64,000 nucleotides of DNA from Sphingomonas sp. So64.6b. GTDB lineage: Bacteria > Pseudomonadota > Alphaproteobacteria > Sphingomonadales > Sphingomonadaceae. Each line of letters begins with the position of its first letter. Positions within the stretch are counted from its first letter, which is position 1. The stretch spans positions 2,108,001 through 2,172,000 of the forward strand of contig NZ_CP048817.1 in the NCBI RefSeq assembly GCF_014171475.1, in the 5' to 3' direction. The translations under genes were made by a program, and so were the position numbers. This document shows positions 57,091-64,000 of the stretch, piece after piece. The notes under the pieces were generated by a model. The model was not told where the DNA came from, made no database searches, and saw nothing but the letters and a program-made list of their open reading frames with translations.

Positions 57091-58098
57091 ATGCGTATTT
57101 CGATATTGGCGGCCTTATTGGCCGCAACGGCTCTGATCCCGGCAGCCGCGTCGGCCGAGAATGTTAATAGTGATCGCAACGATCGCGGCGGCGCTTTCCG
57201 CCAGGGTCGCGGCGATGGCGGTCAGCGCGTGGAGCCACGCCGCGAAAATCCGCGGCCTGCGCCCCAGGCTCAGCCGCAACAGCCGCGTCCGCAGGCCGTC
57301 GAGGGCCGCGGTCAGGGCCGCGGCAATTGGGAAGGCCGGCCACAGGTCCGCCAGCCCCAGGTGCAGCAGCCCCAGGGCCAGCCAAATCGTGGCGGTTTCG
57401 GCCAGAATGGGCGCGGTCAGGATTGGCGTGGCAATGGCAGCAATCGGCCCGATATCACGCCCGGCGGCCGTGGCCCCGATGTGAGCCGTGAACGGCCCGA
57501 CCTGCGTGTCGATGGTCGCGGCGGTCGACCGGACGTGCGCGGCGATGGTCGCGGTGGTCGCCCCGATGTACGTGGCGACGGTCGAGGCGGCCGCCCGGAT
57601 GTTCGCGGCGATGGCCGCGGTGGCAATGACGGCAACTGGCGCGGCAATCGTGGCGGCAATGATGGTCGCAACGGCAATTGGCGTGGCGACCGCGGCGGCA
57701 GCGATGCCCGGAACGGCAATGGCAATTGGCGTGACAATCGCGGCGGCTATAACGGCCGGGGCGGTCGCGACTATAACGACCGCCGTGCGTGGAACCGCGA
57801 TTGGCGCCGGGACGGCCGCTACAACTGGAACGATCGCCGCGCGCGTGATCGCAACGCCTATCACTTGCCGCGTTACTATGCGCCCTATGGCTGGAACTCG
57901 GGCTATCGCCGCTTCTCGATCGGGTTCACGCTGAGCTCGATCCTGTTCAACCAGAATTACTGGCTGGACGATGCGAGCTACTATGGTTTGCCCGATGCTT
58001 ATGGTGAGTATCGCTGGGTGCGCTATTACAACGATGCGCTGCTGGTTGATATCTACACCGGCGAAGTGGTCGATACGGTGTACGATATCTTCTGGTAA
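57091..58098 (+). CDS. RcnB family protein with long GRGGRPDVRGD-type repeat region
   Basis: A 335-residue periplasmic protein. A signal peptide (MRISILAALLAATALIPAAASA) precedes ~210 residues of Gly/Arg/Asp/Asn/Gln-rich low complexity, including four near-identical 11-residue units (GRGGRPDVRGD, about residues 142-180) and several NGNWRGxRGG units. The C-terminal ~90 residues form the RcnB domain (YYAPYGWNSGYRRFSIGF ... YRWVRYYNDALLVDIYTGEV). RcnB relatives bind or manage Ni/Co in the periplasm; the repeat region is unusually long. Confidence 0.88.
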   Translation: MRISILAALLAATALIPAAASAENVNSDRNDRGGAFRQGRGDGGQRVEPRRENPRPAPQAQPQQPRPQAVEGRGQGRGNWEGRPQVRQPQVQQPQGQPNRGGFGQNGRGQDWRGNGSNRPDITPGGRGPDVSRERPDLRVDGRGGRPDVRGDGRGGRPDVRGDGRGGRPDVRGDGRGGNDGNWRGNRGGNDGRNGNWRGDRGGSDARNGNGNWRDNRGGYNGRGGRDYNDRRAWNRDWRRDGRYNWNDRRARDRNAYHLPRYYAPYGWNSGYRRFSIGFTLSSILFNQNYWLDDASYYGLPDAYGEYRWVRYYNDALLVDIYTGEVVDTVYDIFW

Positions 58099-58121
58099 AT
58101 CTAACTTGTTTCGTCAGGACG

Positions 58122-58157
58122 GACCCGTCGGAGAAATCCGGCGGGTCTTGCCTTTTT
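58122..58157 (+). terminator. Rho-independent terminator after rcnB-like gene
   Basis: GACCCGTCGGA (58122-58132) pairs with TCCGGCGGGTC (58137-58147), an 11-bp stem with one G-T pair, followed by TTGCCTTTTT. It begins 23 bp after the RcnB stop and is a textbook intrinsic terminator. Confidence 0.85.
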
Positions 58158-58183
58158 GGCGATGGTCGGCAAATTGCGCCGCC

Positions 58184-58864
58184 GTGAGCATATTCAGCAA
58201 GAAACCCGTCCTGACCTCTCCGGTGCGCCAGCTCGCCGGGGCCACCGTCGCCCGCCGGCTTGACGCCAATCCGGCCATCAGGCGCGCGAATATCGACACC
58301 GCGCAAATCTATTATCACACCGATTTCCTCAACCCCCTGCAGTGCGGCAAGCTGGTCAAGCTGATCGACACCAATCGCCGCCCGTCGACCTTGCTGTCGG
58401 ACCGCGCGGATGACGGTTTTCGCACCAGCGAGAGTTGTGACATGGATCGCTGGTCGCCCGATGTTCGCCCGACCGACGAGGCGATCGCCAATCTGCTCGG
58501 CATCGACCCGAGCCATGGCGAGACGATGCAGGGTCAGCGTTATGCGCCCGGCCAGCAATTCCGCGCGCATCACGATTATTTTCACCACGGCGAAAGCTAT
58601 TGGCAGGCGATGCAGTCGAGCGGCGGGCAGCGCACCTGGACCGCGATGATCTACCTCAACGATGTCGAGGAAGGCGGCGCGACCTGGTTCCCGCAGGCCG
58701 GCATCCGTGTCGCGCCCAAGCGCGGCCTGCTGCTCGCCTGGAATAACATGAAACCCGATGGCAGCCCCAACGACAAGACGCTGCACGAAGGCATGCCGGT
58801 GGTGCGCGGGACCAAATATATCGTCACGAAGTGGTTCCGCGAAGGTGCCTGGCTGAAGGGGTGA
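58184..58864 (+). CDS. 2OG-Fe(II) oxygenase, prolyl 4-hydroxylase-like
   Basis: A 226-residue dioxygenase. The iron ligands are HxD at His129/Asp131 (FRAHHDYF) and His201 (TLHEGMP), with Lys211 (RGTKYIVTKWF) for 2-oxoglutarate. The domain spacing matches bacterial prolyl-4-hydroxylases. It starts at GTG 58184, after the rcnB terminator; no in-frame ATG is nearer. Its substrate is unknown. A link to the Gly/Pro/Asp-rich RcnB next door is speculative. Confidence 0.9.
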   Translation: MSIFSKKPVLTSPVRQLAGATVARRLDANPAIRRANIDTAQIYYHTDFLNPLQCGKLVKLIDTNRRPSTLLSDRADDGFRTSESCDMDRWSPDVRPTDEAIANLLGIDPSHGETMQGQRYAPGQQFRAHHDYFHHGESYWQAMQSSGGQRTWTAMIYLNDVEEGGATWFPQAGIRVAPKRGLLLAWNNMKPDGSPNDKTLHEGMPVVRGTKYIVTKWFREGAWLKG

Positions 58865-58880
58865 TCCGGCGCGGGCCACT

Positions 58881-58901
58881 CCCCTCCCTGCAAGGGAGGG
58901 G
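58881..58901. terminator. Bidirectional hairpin between convergent genes
   Basis: CCCCTCCC (58881-58888) and GGGAGGGG (58894-58901) form an 8-bp stem with a TGCAA loop. It lies between the plus-strand dioxygenase and the minus-strand hydrolase genes, in the 46-bp gap. Confidence 0.6.
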
Positions 58902-58910
58902 AAAGCTCGC

Positions 58911-60800
58911 TCAATCGACCACCGGCAGCCACACCGCGCTGGCCTGATCCGGCGCATGGACCACTGTCTGCGTCGCCGCCTTGTAATCACCCGGCTTCGC
59001 CCAGAAGATGTTGGGCACATAGCTCTGCGGGTTGCGGTCGTAGAGCGGGAACAGGCTCGACTGCACCTGCACCATGATGCGGTGCCCCTTCTTGAAGACA
59101 TGGTTCACATTGGGCAGGCCGAACTTGTAATTCTCGACTTTGCCCGGGGTCAGCGCGGCGGGGGTCGAGAAACCATGGACATAGCGCCCGCGATAGATCT
59201 CGATCCCGATCGGCAATTCGAACCCGGCCATCTTCGGCTGGCTGGTCAGTTCCTGCGGATAGACGTCGATCAGCTTGACCACCCAATCGCTGTCGCTGCC
59301 CGAAGTCGCGGCGAACAGATCGACCATCGGCTGTCCCGCGATATGCACATCCTTGTCGAGCGCGGTCGTGGTGTATTCGAGCACATCGGTGCGGCCCGAG
59401 ACGAAACGCTGATCCTTGACCAGCCAGGTGCGCCACGCATCATCCTTGTTGGGCAACACCGGGCGCGGCAGATACGGCACCGGCCGGGCAGGATCGGAAA
59501 CATAATCGTCACGGCCCGCCGCCGCCGGCTTGTCCCAAGACAGGCCGAAACTGCCTTGCAGATAGAGCGGGGTCGCCTTGCCGGCCGGCCAGGCCGCGCG
59601 GGCCTCCCATTTGTCGATCCCGGTTGCATAGGTCAGCGATGACGGCGTCTTCACCGCGGGCGCGCCGTCCTTGAGATAGCGATCGAGGAACGGTTTCATG
59701 TAATCGCGCCGGAATTGCAGCCCGGTGTCGCCGGCGAAATCGAGATCGCCGAGCTTCGAACCGTCATAATTGACCCCCGAATGCCGCCACGGGCCGATCA
59801 CCAGAGTGACCATGTCGTTCTTCTTGTCCTGCGGCTCGAGCGCCTTGTAGACCGCTGGCGCGCCGTAACTGTCCTCCTGATCCCATTGCCCGACGACAAG
59901 CATCGTCGGCACGGTCAGCTTGCGCTTGGCGAGCAGCTTGTCGACCGCCTGATCCTGCCAATATTCGTCATAGGCGGGATGCTCCATCAGCTTCTTCGAA
60001 TAGGGCAAGCTGTCCACGCCATAAGTCTTGGCGAAATCGCCGGCCGAGCCCGCATTCAGGAACACATCATATTCGTCACCCGAACCATATGGGACGGCGC
60101 CGCCGCCCTTCTTCGCGGTCTGGCCGAGGATATAAGCGAAATTGGGCATGCGGAACGCGCCGTTGTGGAACCAGTCGTCGCCGACCCAGCCATCGACCAT
60201 CGGGCTCTGCGGTACCGCCGCCTTCAGCGCCGGGTGCGGATTGATCAGCGCCATCAGCGAGGTGAAGCCGAGATAGGATGACCCGGTGATGCCGACCTTG
60301 CCGTTCGATTCGGGCACATTCTTCACCAGCCAGTCGATCGTGTCATAGGCGTCGGTCGAATGATCGATCTTGGTATCGTTGAGCGGCCCGGAAAGCGGCC
60401 GCGTCATGACATAATCGCCCTCCGACCCGTCGAGCCCACGCACATCCTGATAGACGCGGATATAACCGTCATTGACGAACTCCGCGTCGGAGATCGGCAA
60501 GATCTCCTCGATCTTCTGGCTGCGGTTGCGCATCGTCGCCTTGCCCGCATTATAGGGCGTGCGGCTGAGCAGGATCGGGCCGCCTTTGGTGCCCTTGCGC
60601 ATGACGATGACGGTAAACAGCTTCACCCCGTCGCGCATCGGGATCATCACTTCCTTGCGGACATAATCGGCCTGTTCGCGGATCGGGTCATAGGCGGCAA
60701 CGTTGTCCGGCGTCATCGGTGCGGTCTGGCTGTAGCCAATGGCGGACAAGGAGGTTGCGGCCAGCAGGGCGATGGCCGTCAGCGGCTTCAGGATGCGCAT
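58911..60800 (-). CDS. CocE/NonD family hydrolase (alpha-amino acid ester hydrolase-like)
   Basis: A 629-residue exported serine hydrolase. A signal peptide (MRILKPLTAIALLAATSLSAIGYSQ) precedes the X-Pro dipeptidyl-peptidase-like alpha/beta core with MIPMRDGVKLFTVIVMRKG, the nucleophile GITGSSYLGFTSLM, WFHNGAFRMPN and a His in VIGPWRHSGVN; a C-terminal jelly-roll (PxpeC) domain follows. It would hydrolyse acyl or amino acid esters in the periplasm. The ATG at 60800 was chosen; the upstream frame is not credible. It is divergent from an M28 peptidase. Confidence 0.9.
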   Translation of the reverse strand: MRILKPLTAIALLAATSLSAIGYSQTAPMTPDNVAAYDPIREQADYVRKEVMIPMRDGVKLFTVIVMRKGTKGGPILLSRTPYNAGKATMRNRSQKIEEILPISDAEFVNDGYIRVYQDVRGLDGSEGDYVMTRPLSGPLNDTKIDHSTDAYDTIDWLVKNVPESNGKVGITGSSYLGFTSLMALINPHPALKAAVPQSPMVDGWVGDDWFHNGAFRMPNFAYILGQTAKKGGGAVPYGSGDEYDVFLNAGSAGDFAKTYGVDSLPYSKKLMEHPAYDEYWQDQAVDKLLAKRKLTVPTMLVVGQWDQEDSYGAPAVYKALEPQDKKNDMVTLVIGPWRHSGVNYDGSKLGDLDFAGDTGLQFRRDYMKPFLDRYLKDGAPAVKTPSSLTYATGIDKWEARAAWPAGKATPLYLQGSFGLSWDKPAAAGRDDYVSDPARPVPYLPRPVLPNKDDAWRTWLVKDQRFVSGRTDVLEYTTTALDKDVHIAGQPMVDLFAATSGSDSDWVVKLIDVYPQELTSQPKMAGFELPIGIEIYRGRYVHGFSTPAALTPGKVENYKFGLPNVNHVFKKGHRIMVQVQSSLFPLYDRNPQSYVPNIFWAKPGDYKAATQTVVHAPDQASAVWLPVVD

Positions 60801-60892
60801 GATGGGAGGCTTTCGACGGGGGAGGAATGGCTGGAGATAATCATGAATAACGGGCAGACGGAAGGCCTCGCCGATCGGAAAGGCAACAGGCA

Positions 60893-61915
60893 TTGTTTCT
60901 GGAGTGGATCGGCAATCTGAGCGAGCGTGGAGTGAAGATACTCGCCCTCTGCCTTGTCGTCGCGCTGTTCTCCACCCCGGTTCTTGCGTTGAAGTGGATG
61001 ACGGCGGTTCCCGGCCGATCCTATGCGGGTCCGCTGCCGTCGCTGACCGCCGGGGAAAGCGCGATGGCAGTGCGCTTGAGAAGCGATGTCGAAGCGATTG
61101 CGAGCACGCCGCACAATATTGAACATCCCGAAGAGCTCGAACAATCCGCTGCCCATATCGAGGGCGTGCTGGCATCACTGGGATATGCGATCCAGCGCCA
61201 ACGCTTTGCCGCTGATGGCCAGATCGTGCGCAACATCGAGGTGGTGATCGAACCCGCGAAGCCCGATGCCGGGACGATCGTGATCGGGGCACATTACGAC
61301 AGCGCCGGCATGGCGCCCGGCGCGAACGACAATGGATCGGGCACGGCGGGCGTGATCGAACTGGCGCGCCGCCTTGCCGATCTGCGCGGCAAGGCGCGCT
61401 ATCGCCTCAGGCTGGTGCTGTTCGTCAATGAGGAGCCGCCCTATTTCAAGACCCCGCTGATGGGCAGCCTGGTCTATGCCAAACGCCTCAAGCAATCCGG
61501 CGAGCGCGTGATCGGCATGATGTCGCTGGAGACGATGGGTTTCTACAGCGACCGCGAGCATAGCCAGCACTACCCCTCGCCGCTCGACATGCTCTATCCG
61601 AGCAAGGGCGATTTCGTCGCCTTTGTCGGCACGACATCGTCGCGATCGTTCCTGCGCAAGGCCGTCGGGTCGTTCCGCGACAAAACGCAATTCCCCAGCG
61701 TCGGCGGCACCGCGCCGGCCTTCATCCAGGGAATCGATTGGTCGGATCACTGGTCGTTCGGCCAGGTCGGCATCCCGGCGCTGATGGTCACCGATACCGC
61801 GCCGTTCCGCTATCCGCATTATCACAGCCCGGCCGACACACCCGACAAGGTCGATTATGGGCGGCTGGCGCGGGTCGTCTCGGGGCTGGAGCGGATGATC
61901 CGCGACTGGCGTTAG
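60893..61915 (+). CDS. M28 family zinc aminopeptidase, exported or membrane anchored
   Basis: A 340-residue M28 peptidase. The two-zinc site residues appear as IVIGAHYDSAG (His and Asp), GANDNGSGTAG (bridging Asp), FVNEEPPYF (the catalytic Glu-Glu pair), MSLETMGF and a final His in YPHYHSPADTPDK. An N-terminal hydrophobic segment (ILALCLVVALFSTPVLA) indicates export. The start is uncertain: TTG at 60893 is listed, and GTG at 60932 (VKILALCLVV) is as good. It is divergent from the CocE/NonD gene. Confidence 0.9.
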   Translation: MFLEWIGNLSERGVKILALCLVVALFSTPVLALKWMTAVPGRSYAGPLPSLTAGESAMAVRLRSDVEAIASTPHNIEHPEELEQSAAHIEGVLASLGYAIQRQRFAADGQIVRNIEVVIEPAKPDAGTIVIGAHYDSAGMAPGANDNGSGTAGVIELARRLADLRGKARYRLRLVLFVNEEPPYFKTPLMGSLVYAKRLKQSGERVIGMMSLETMGFYSDREHSQHYPSPLDMLYPSKGDFVAFVGTTSSRSFLRKAVGSFRDKTQFPSVGGTAPAFIQGIDWSDHWSFGQVGIPALMVTDTAPFRYPHYHSPADTPDKVDYGRLARVVSGLERMIRDWR

Positions 61916-62313
61916 CGAATCGTTCCGCGCCGACGCCAGTTGCTGTTTCACGCTGTTATTTGCCGGAATTTTTTCTGATGCTGTTAAGTTGGATTTTCGG
62001 TTCAAGTTTTCCATTGTTTCTCTGACACTTAAACTGCCCCGATGCTGTTATCGAATAACAGTATGAAAACAGCGCATAACAGCATGGGAACAGCCGCACC
62101 GGAACAGCAGCGAGAATCCCTCTTCTTTTTCGCAGTCATGTCAAAGAGCACTCCGGATAGCGCACCGCGATCCGTCCGGCGCCACCATGCTATGTGCGAC
62201 GCCGGCGTTGAATCGGCCCACTCGCCACAGCCCGGCGTACAACGTGCCACCGCCGCGATACTATGCCACTATGGTCTGATGCAGCATTCCGATATCCCGA
62301 TTTCCCTGATCCG
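61916..62313. other. Intergenic stretch upstream of recJ with clustered TGCTGTT/AACAGCA motifs
   Basis: No coding frame in this ~400-bp gap is convincing (a 91-codon frame at 62042 and a minus 73-codon frame lack ribosome sites or family features). From 61941 to 62108 the motif (T)GCTGTT(A) or its complement occurs about nine times: near 61941, 61951, 61979, 62043, 62055, 62067, 62076, 62088 and 62102. The centre is a near-palindrome, CTGTTAT-CGA-ATAACAG (62045-62061). This looks like an operator or protein-binding array. Confidence 0.55.
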
Positions 62314-64000
62314 ATGACCAATGTCCTCAACATCACCTCGTCGATCCTCGGCCAGCCCTGGCGCTGGCGCGCGCTGGAAACGGATACCCGTGACCCGGGA
62401 TTTGCGCCGGATGATCTGGTGACGCAATTGCTGCTGGCCCGTGGTTGCCCGCGCGAAGAATTGGAGGCGCATCGGTCCCCAAGCATTCGCGGCTTCATGC
62501 CTGATCCGTCGATCTTCCGTGACATGGACAAGGCCGCCGACCGGCTGGCCGATGCGGTGCAGTCGGGCGAGGCGGTGACCATCTTCGGCGACTATGACGT
62601 CGATGGCGCGACCTCGGCAGCGCTGATGATCCTGTTGCTCCGCGATCTCGGGCTGGAGGCAAAGGCCTATATCCCCGACCGCCTGATGGAAGGGTACGGC
62701 CCTTCGGGCGAAGCGCTGGTGCGGCTGAAGTCGGAGGGTGCGAGCCTGATCGTCACGGTCGATTGCGGCGCGCAGGCGTTCGAAGCGCTGGAACAGGCGC
62801 GCGTCGCTGGCGTCGACGTGATCGTCGTCGACCACCATAAATGCGCACTCGCCTTGCCCCATGCCCATGCGCTGGTGAACCCCAACCGGCTCGACGAGAC
62901 CGAGGGCGCAGCGCACGGGCATCTCGCGGCGGTCGGCGTCGCCTTCCTGCTCGGTGCGGCGCTGATCCGCACGCTCAAAGGGCGCGGGTATTTCGACGGG
63001 CGAGAGCCGCCTCGCCTGCTCGACCTGCTCGATATCGTCGCCCTCGGCACGGTTGCCGATGTCGCGCAGTTGAAGGGCCTCAACCGCGCGTTCGTCGCGC
63101 AGGGGTTGAAGGTGATGGCGCAGCGCCGCAATATCGGGCTCAACGCGCTGATCTCCGCCTCTCGCCTGACGCGTGCGCCGACCGCGACCGATCTCGGATT
63201 CGCGCTGGGGCCGCGGATCAATGCGGGCGGGCGCGTCGGCAAATCCGATCTCGGCGTGCGCTTGCTCACCACCCGCGACCCGCAGGAAGCCGCCGATATC
63301 GCCGCCGAGCTTGACCGGCTCAACGAAGAACGCCGCGCGATCGAGGCCCTGGTGCAGGAAGGCGCCGAGGCTATGGCGCTGACCAAAAGCAATCATGCAG
63401 TGATCGTCGTGGCGGGCCATGGCTGGCATCCCGGCGTGATCGGGATCGTGGCGGGGCGGTTGAAAGAAAAATACGGCCGCCCCGCAATCGTCATCGCGAT
63501 CGACGAACACGGCGTCGGCAAAGGATCAGGCCGCTCGATCTCAGGCGTCGACCTTGGCGCCGCCGTGCTGTCGGCCAAGGATTCGGGCCTGCTCGTCGCC
63601 GGTGGCGGTCATGCCATGGCGGCAGGCCTGACCATCGACGCGGACCAGCTCGATGCGTTCGCCGCCTTTCTCGATTCGCGCCTCGCCGAGGGTGTTGCAC
63701 GGTCGATCGGCGATCGCGCGCTGCTGCTCGATGCGTTGCTTGCCCCCGGCGGGATCACGCCTGCTTTGGTCGAGGCGATGGACCTTGGCGGCCCCTATGG
63801 CATGGGCTGGCCGCAGCCGCGCGTGGTCGCCGGGCCAGTGCGAATCATCAAGGCGGACATTGTCGGCAACGGCCATGTCCGCGCGGTCGTCGCGGGCGAT
63901 GATGGCCGCACGATCAAGACCGTCGCTTTCCGCCAGGCCGACACCGCGCTGGGCATGGCCTTGCTCGGCGCACCGCCGCACCGCAAATTGTGGCTCGCCG
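62314..64000 (+). CDS. recJ: Single-stranded-DNA exonuclease RecJ (C-terminus cut by window edge)
   Basis: Starts at ATG 62314 and runs off the right edge after 562 codons. The DHH-family core is complete: TIFGDYDVDGATS (Asp residues 93-98, motif I), LIVTVDCGA, VIVVDHHKC (residues 171-177, DHH) and the DHHA1 motif VAGGGHAMAAGL. RecJ degrades ssDNA 5' to 3' in recombination and mismatch repair. The upstream gap holds a motif array that may govern its expression. Confidence 0.94.
   Translation, partial: MTNVLNITSSILGQPWRWRALETDTRDPGFAPDDLVTQLLLARGCPREELEAHRSPSIRGFMPDPSIFRDMDKAADRLADAVQSGEAVTIFGDYDVDGATSAALMILLLRDLGLEAKAYIPDRLMEGYGPSGEALVRLKSEGASLIVTVDCGAQAFEALEQARVAGVDVIVVDHHKCALALPHAHALVNPNRLDETEGAAHGHLAAVGVAFLLGAALIRTLKGRGYFDGREPPRLLDLLDIVALGTVADVAQLKGLNRAFVAQGLKVMAQRRNIGLNALISASRLTRAPTATDLGFALGPRINAGGRVGKSDLGVRLLTTRDPQEAADIAAELDRLNEERRAIEALVQEGAEAMALTKSNHAVIVVAGHGWHPGVIGIVAGRLKEKYGRPAIVIAIDEHGVGKGSGRSISGVDLGAAVLSAKDSGLLVAGGGHAMAAGLTIDADQLDAFAAFLDSRLAEGVARSIGDRALLLDALLAPGGITPALVEAMDLGGPYGMGWPQPRVVAGPVRIIKADIVGNGHVRAVVAGDDGRTIKTVAFRQADTALGMALLGAPPHRKLWLA

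Noticed and set aside
57510..57620. Regular ~33-bp repeats resembling a CRISPR array
   Set aside because: The repeats are contiguous coding units (11 residues) without unique spacers, inside the RcnB frame.
57115..57864. 249-codon minus-strand Ala/Ile/Val-rich frame opposite rcnB
   Set aside because: Mirror image of the Gly/Arg repeat DNA; the plus strand has the signal peptide and RcnB domain.
62088..62108. LexA box (GAAC...GAAC) upstream of recJ
   Set aside because: The two GAAC blocks are 10 bases apart instead of 7 and belong to the repeated AACAGC motif.
62042..62317. 91-codon frame upstream of recJ
   Set aside because: It lies in the motif array, overlaps the recJ start and shows no ribosome site or domain.

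Overview
The window is chromosomal DNA from an alphaproteobacterium, most likely a Sphingomonas or close sphingomonad relative. The reasons are high GC, densely overlapping genes (ATGA/GTGA junctions), frequent GTG and TTG starts, a sphingomonad-type RcnB protein, the zapA - 6S RNA - 5-formyltetrahydrofolate cyclo-ligase order, DUF2842, and many intergenic REP-like palindromes. No prophage, complete IS element or CRISPR array was seen. All family assignments come from reading motifs; no database search was run.

Layout. 1-6.8 kb: minus-strand complex I operon nuoA-B-C-D-E-F-G (nuoG runs off the left edge), interrupted by four extra genes: a low-GC membrane protein between nuoD and nuoE, two tiny membrane proteins between nuoE and nuoF, and a secreted protein with an internal duplication between nuoF and nuoG. 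6.8-15.4 kb: housekeeping and envelope genes (inositol monophosphatase family, efp, M23 peptidase, L,D-transpeptidase, DUF882 peptidase, GFA, thiE, ABM protein, class I FBP aldolase, a nonsense-interrupted TlpA-like thioredoxin, slipin). 15.4-25.6 kb: an odd tRNA-Thr(UGU)-like gene, the glycolysis/pentose-phosphate run tkt-gap-MOSC-pgk, then zapA, 6S RNA, 5-FCL, DUF2842, tRNA-Asp, a large nested inverted-repeat structure, an AI-2E family permease and glpK.

25.6-54.6 kb is rich in acyl-CoA catabolism. A scar (REP repeat, S41 peptidase remnant, AT-rich element) is followed by an M23 peptidase and an acyl-CoA synthetase. Next is a plus-strand operon: serine beta-lactamase-like hydrolase, FadB-like bifunctional enzyme, amidase, two acyl-CoA dehydrogenases, TesB thioesterase and DUF885. 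Then come two paralogous periplasmic SIMPL-like proteins and a hydrolase-membrane fusion. A minus-strand module of ACAD, Zn-ADH, phosphotransferase and two SDRs faces a divergent double-TetR regulator with a strong palindromic operator. The set resembles 4-hydroxyacyl-CoA degradation through a phosphorylated intermediate (ACAD10/11 or Lva type). A glutaryl-CoA dehydrogenase with two class III CoA-transferase family genes follows.

54.6-64 kb: class II aldolase family protein, DODA-type dioxygenase, an orphan IorA-like [2Fe-2S] subunit, RcnB with tandem GRGGRPDVRGD-type repeats, a 2OG-Fe(II) prolyl-4-hydroxylase-like enzyme, a CocE/NonD hydrolase, an M28 peptidase, an unexplained cluster of TGCTGTTA/TAACAGCA motifs, and recJ running off the right edge.

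The best candidates for something undescribed are the accessory genes inside the nuo operon, the phosphotransferase-ACAD module with its fused tandem TetR regulator, the paired 92-bp element at 26.1 and 39.4 kb, the nested palindrome at 22.6-22.8 kb and the motif array upstream of recJ.
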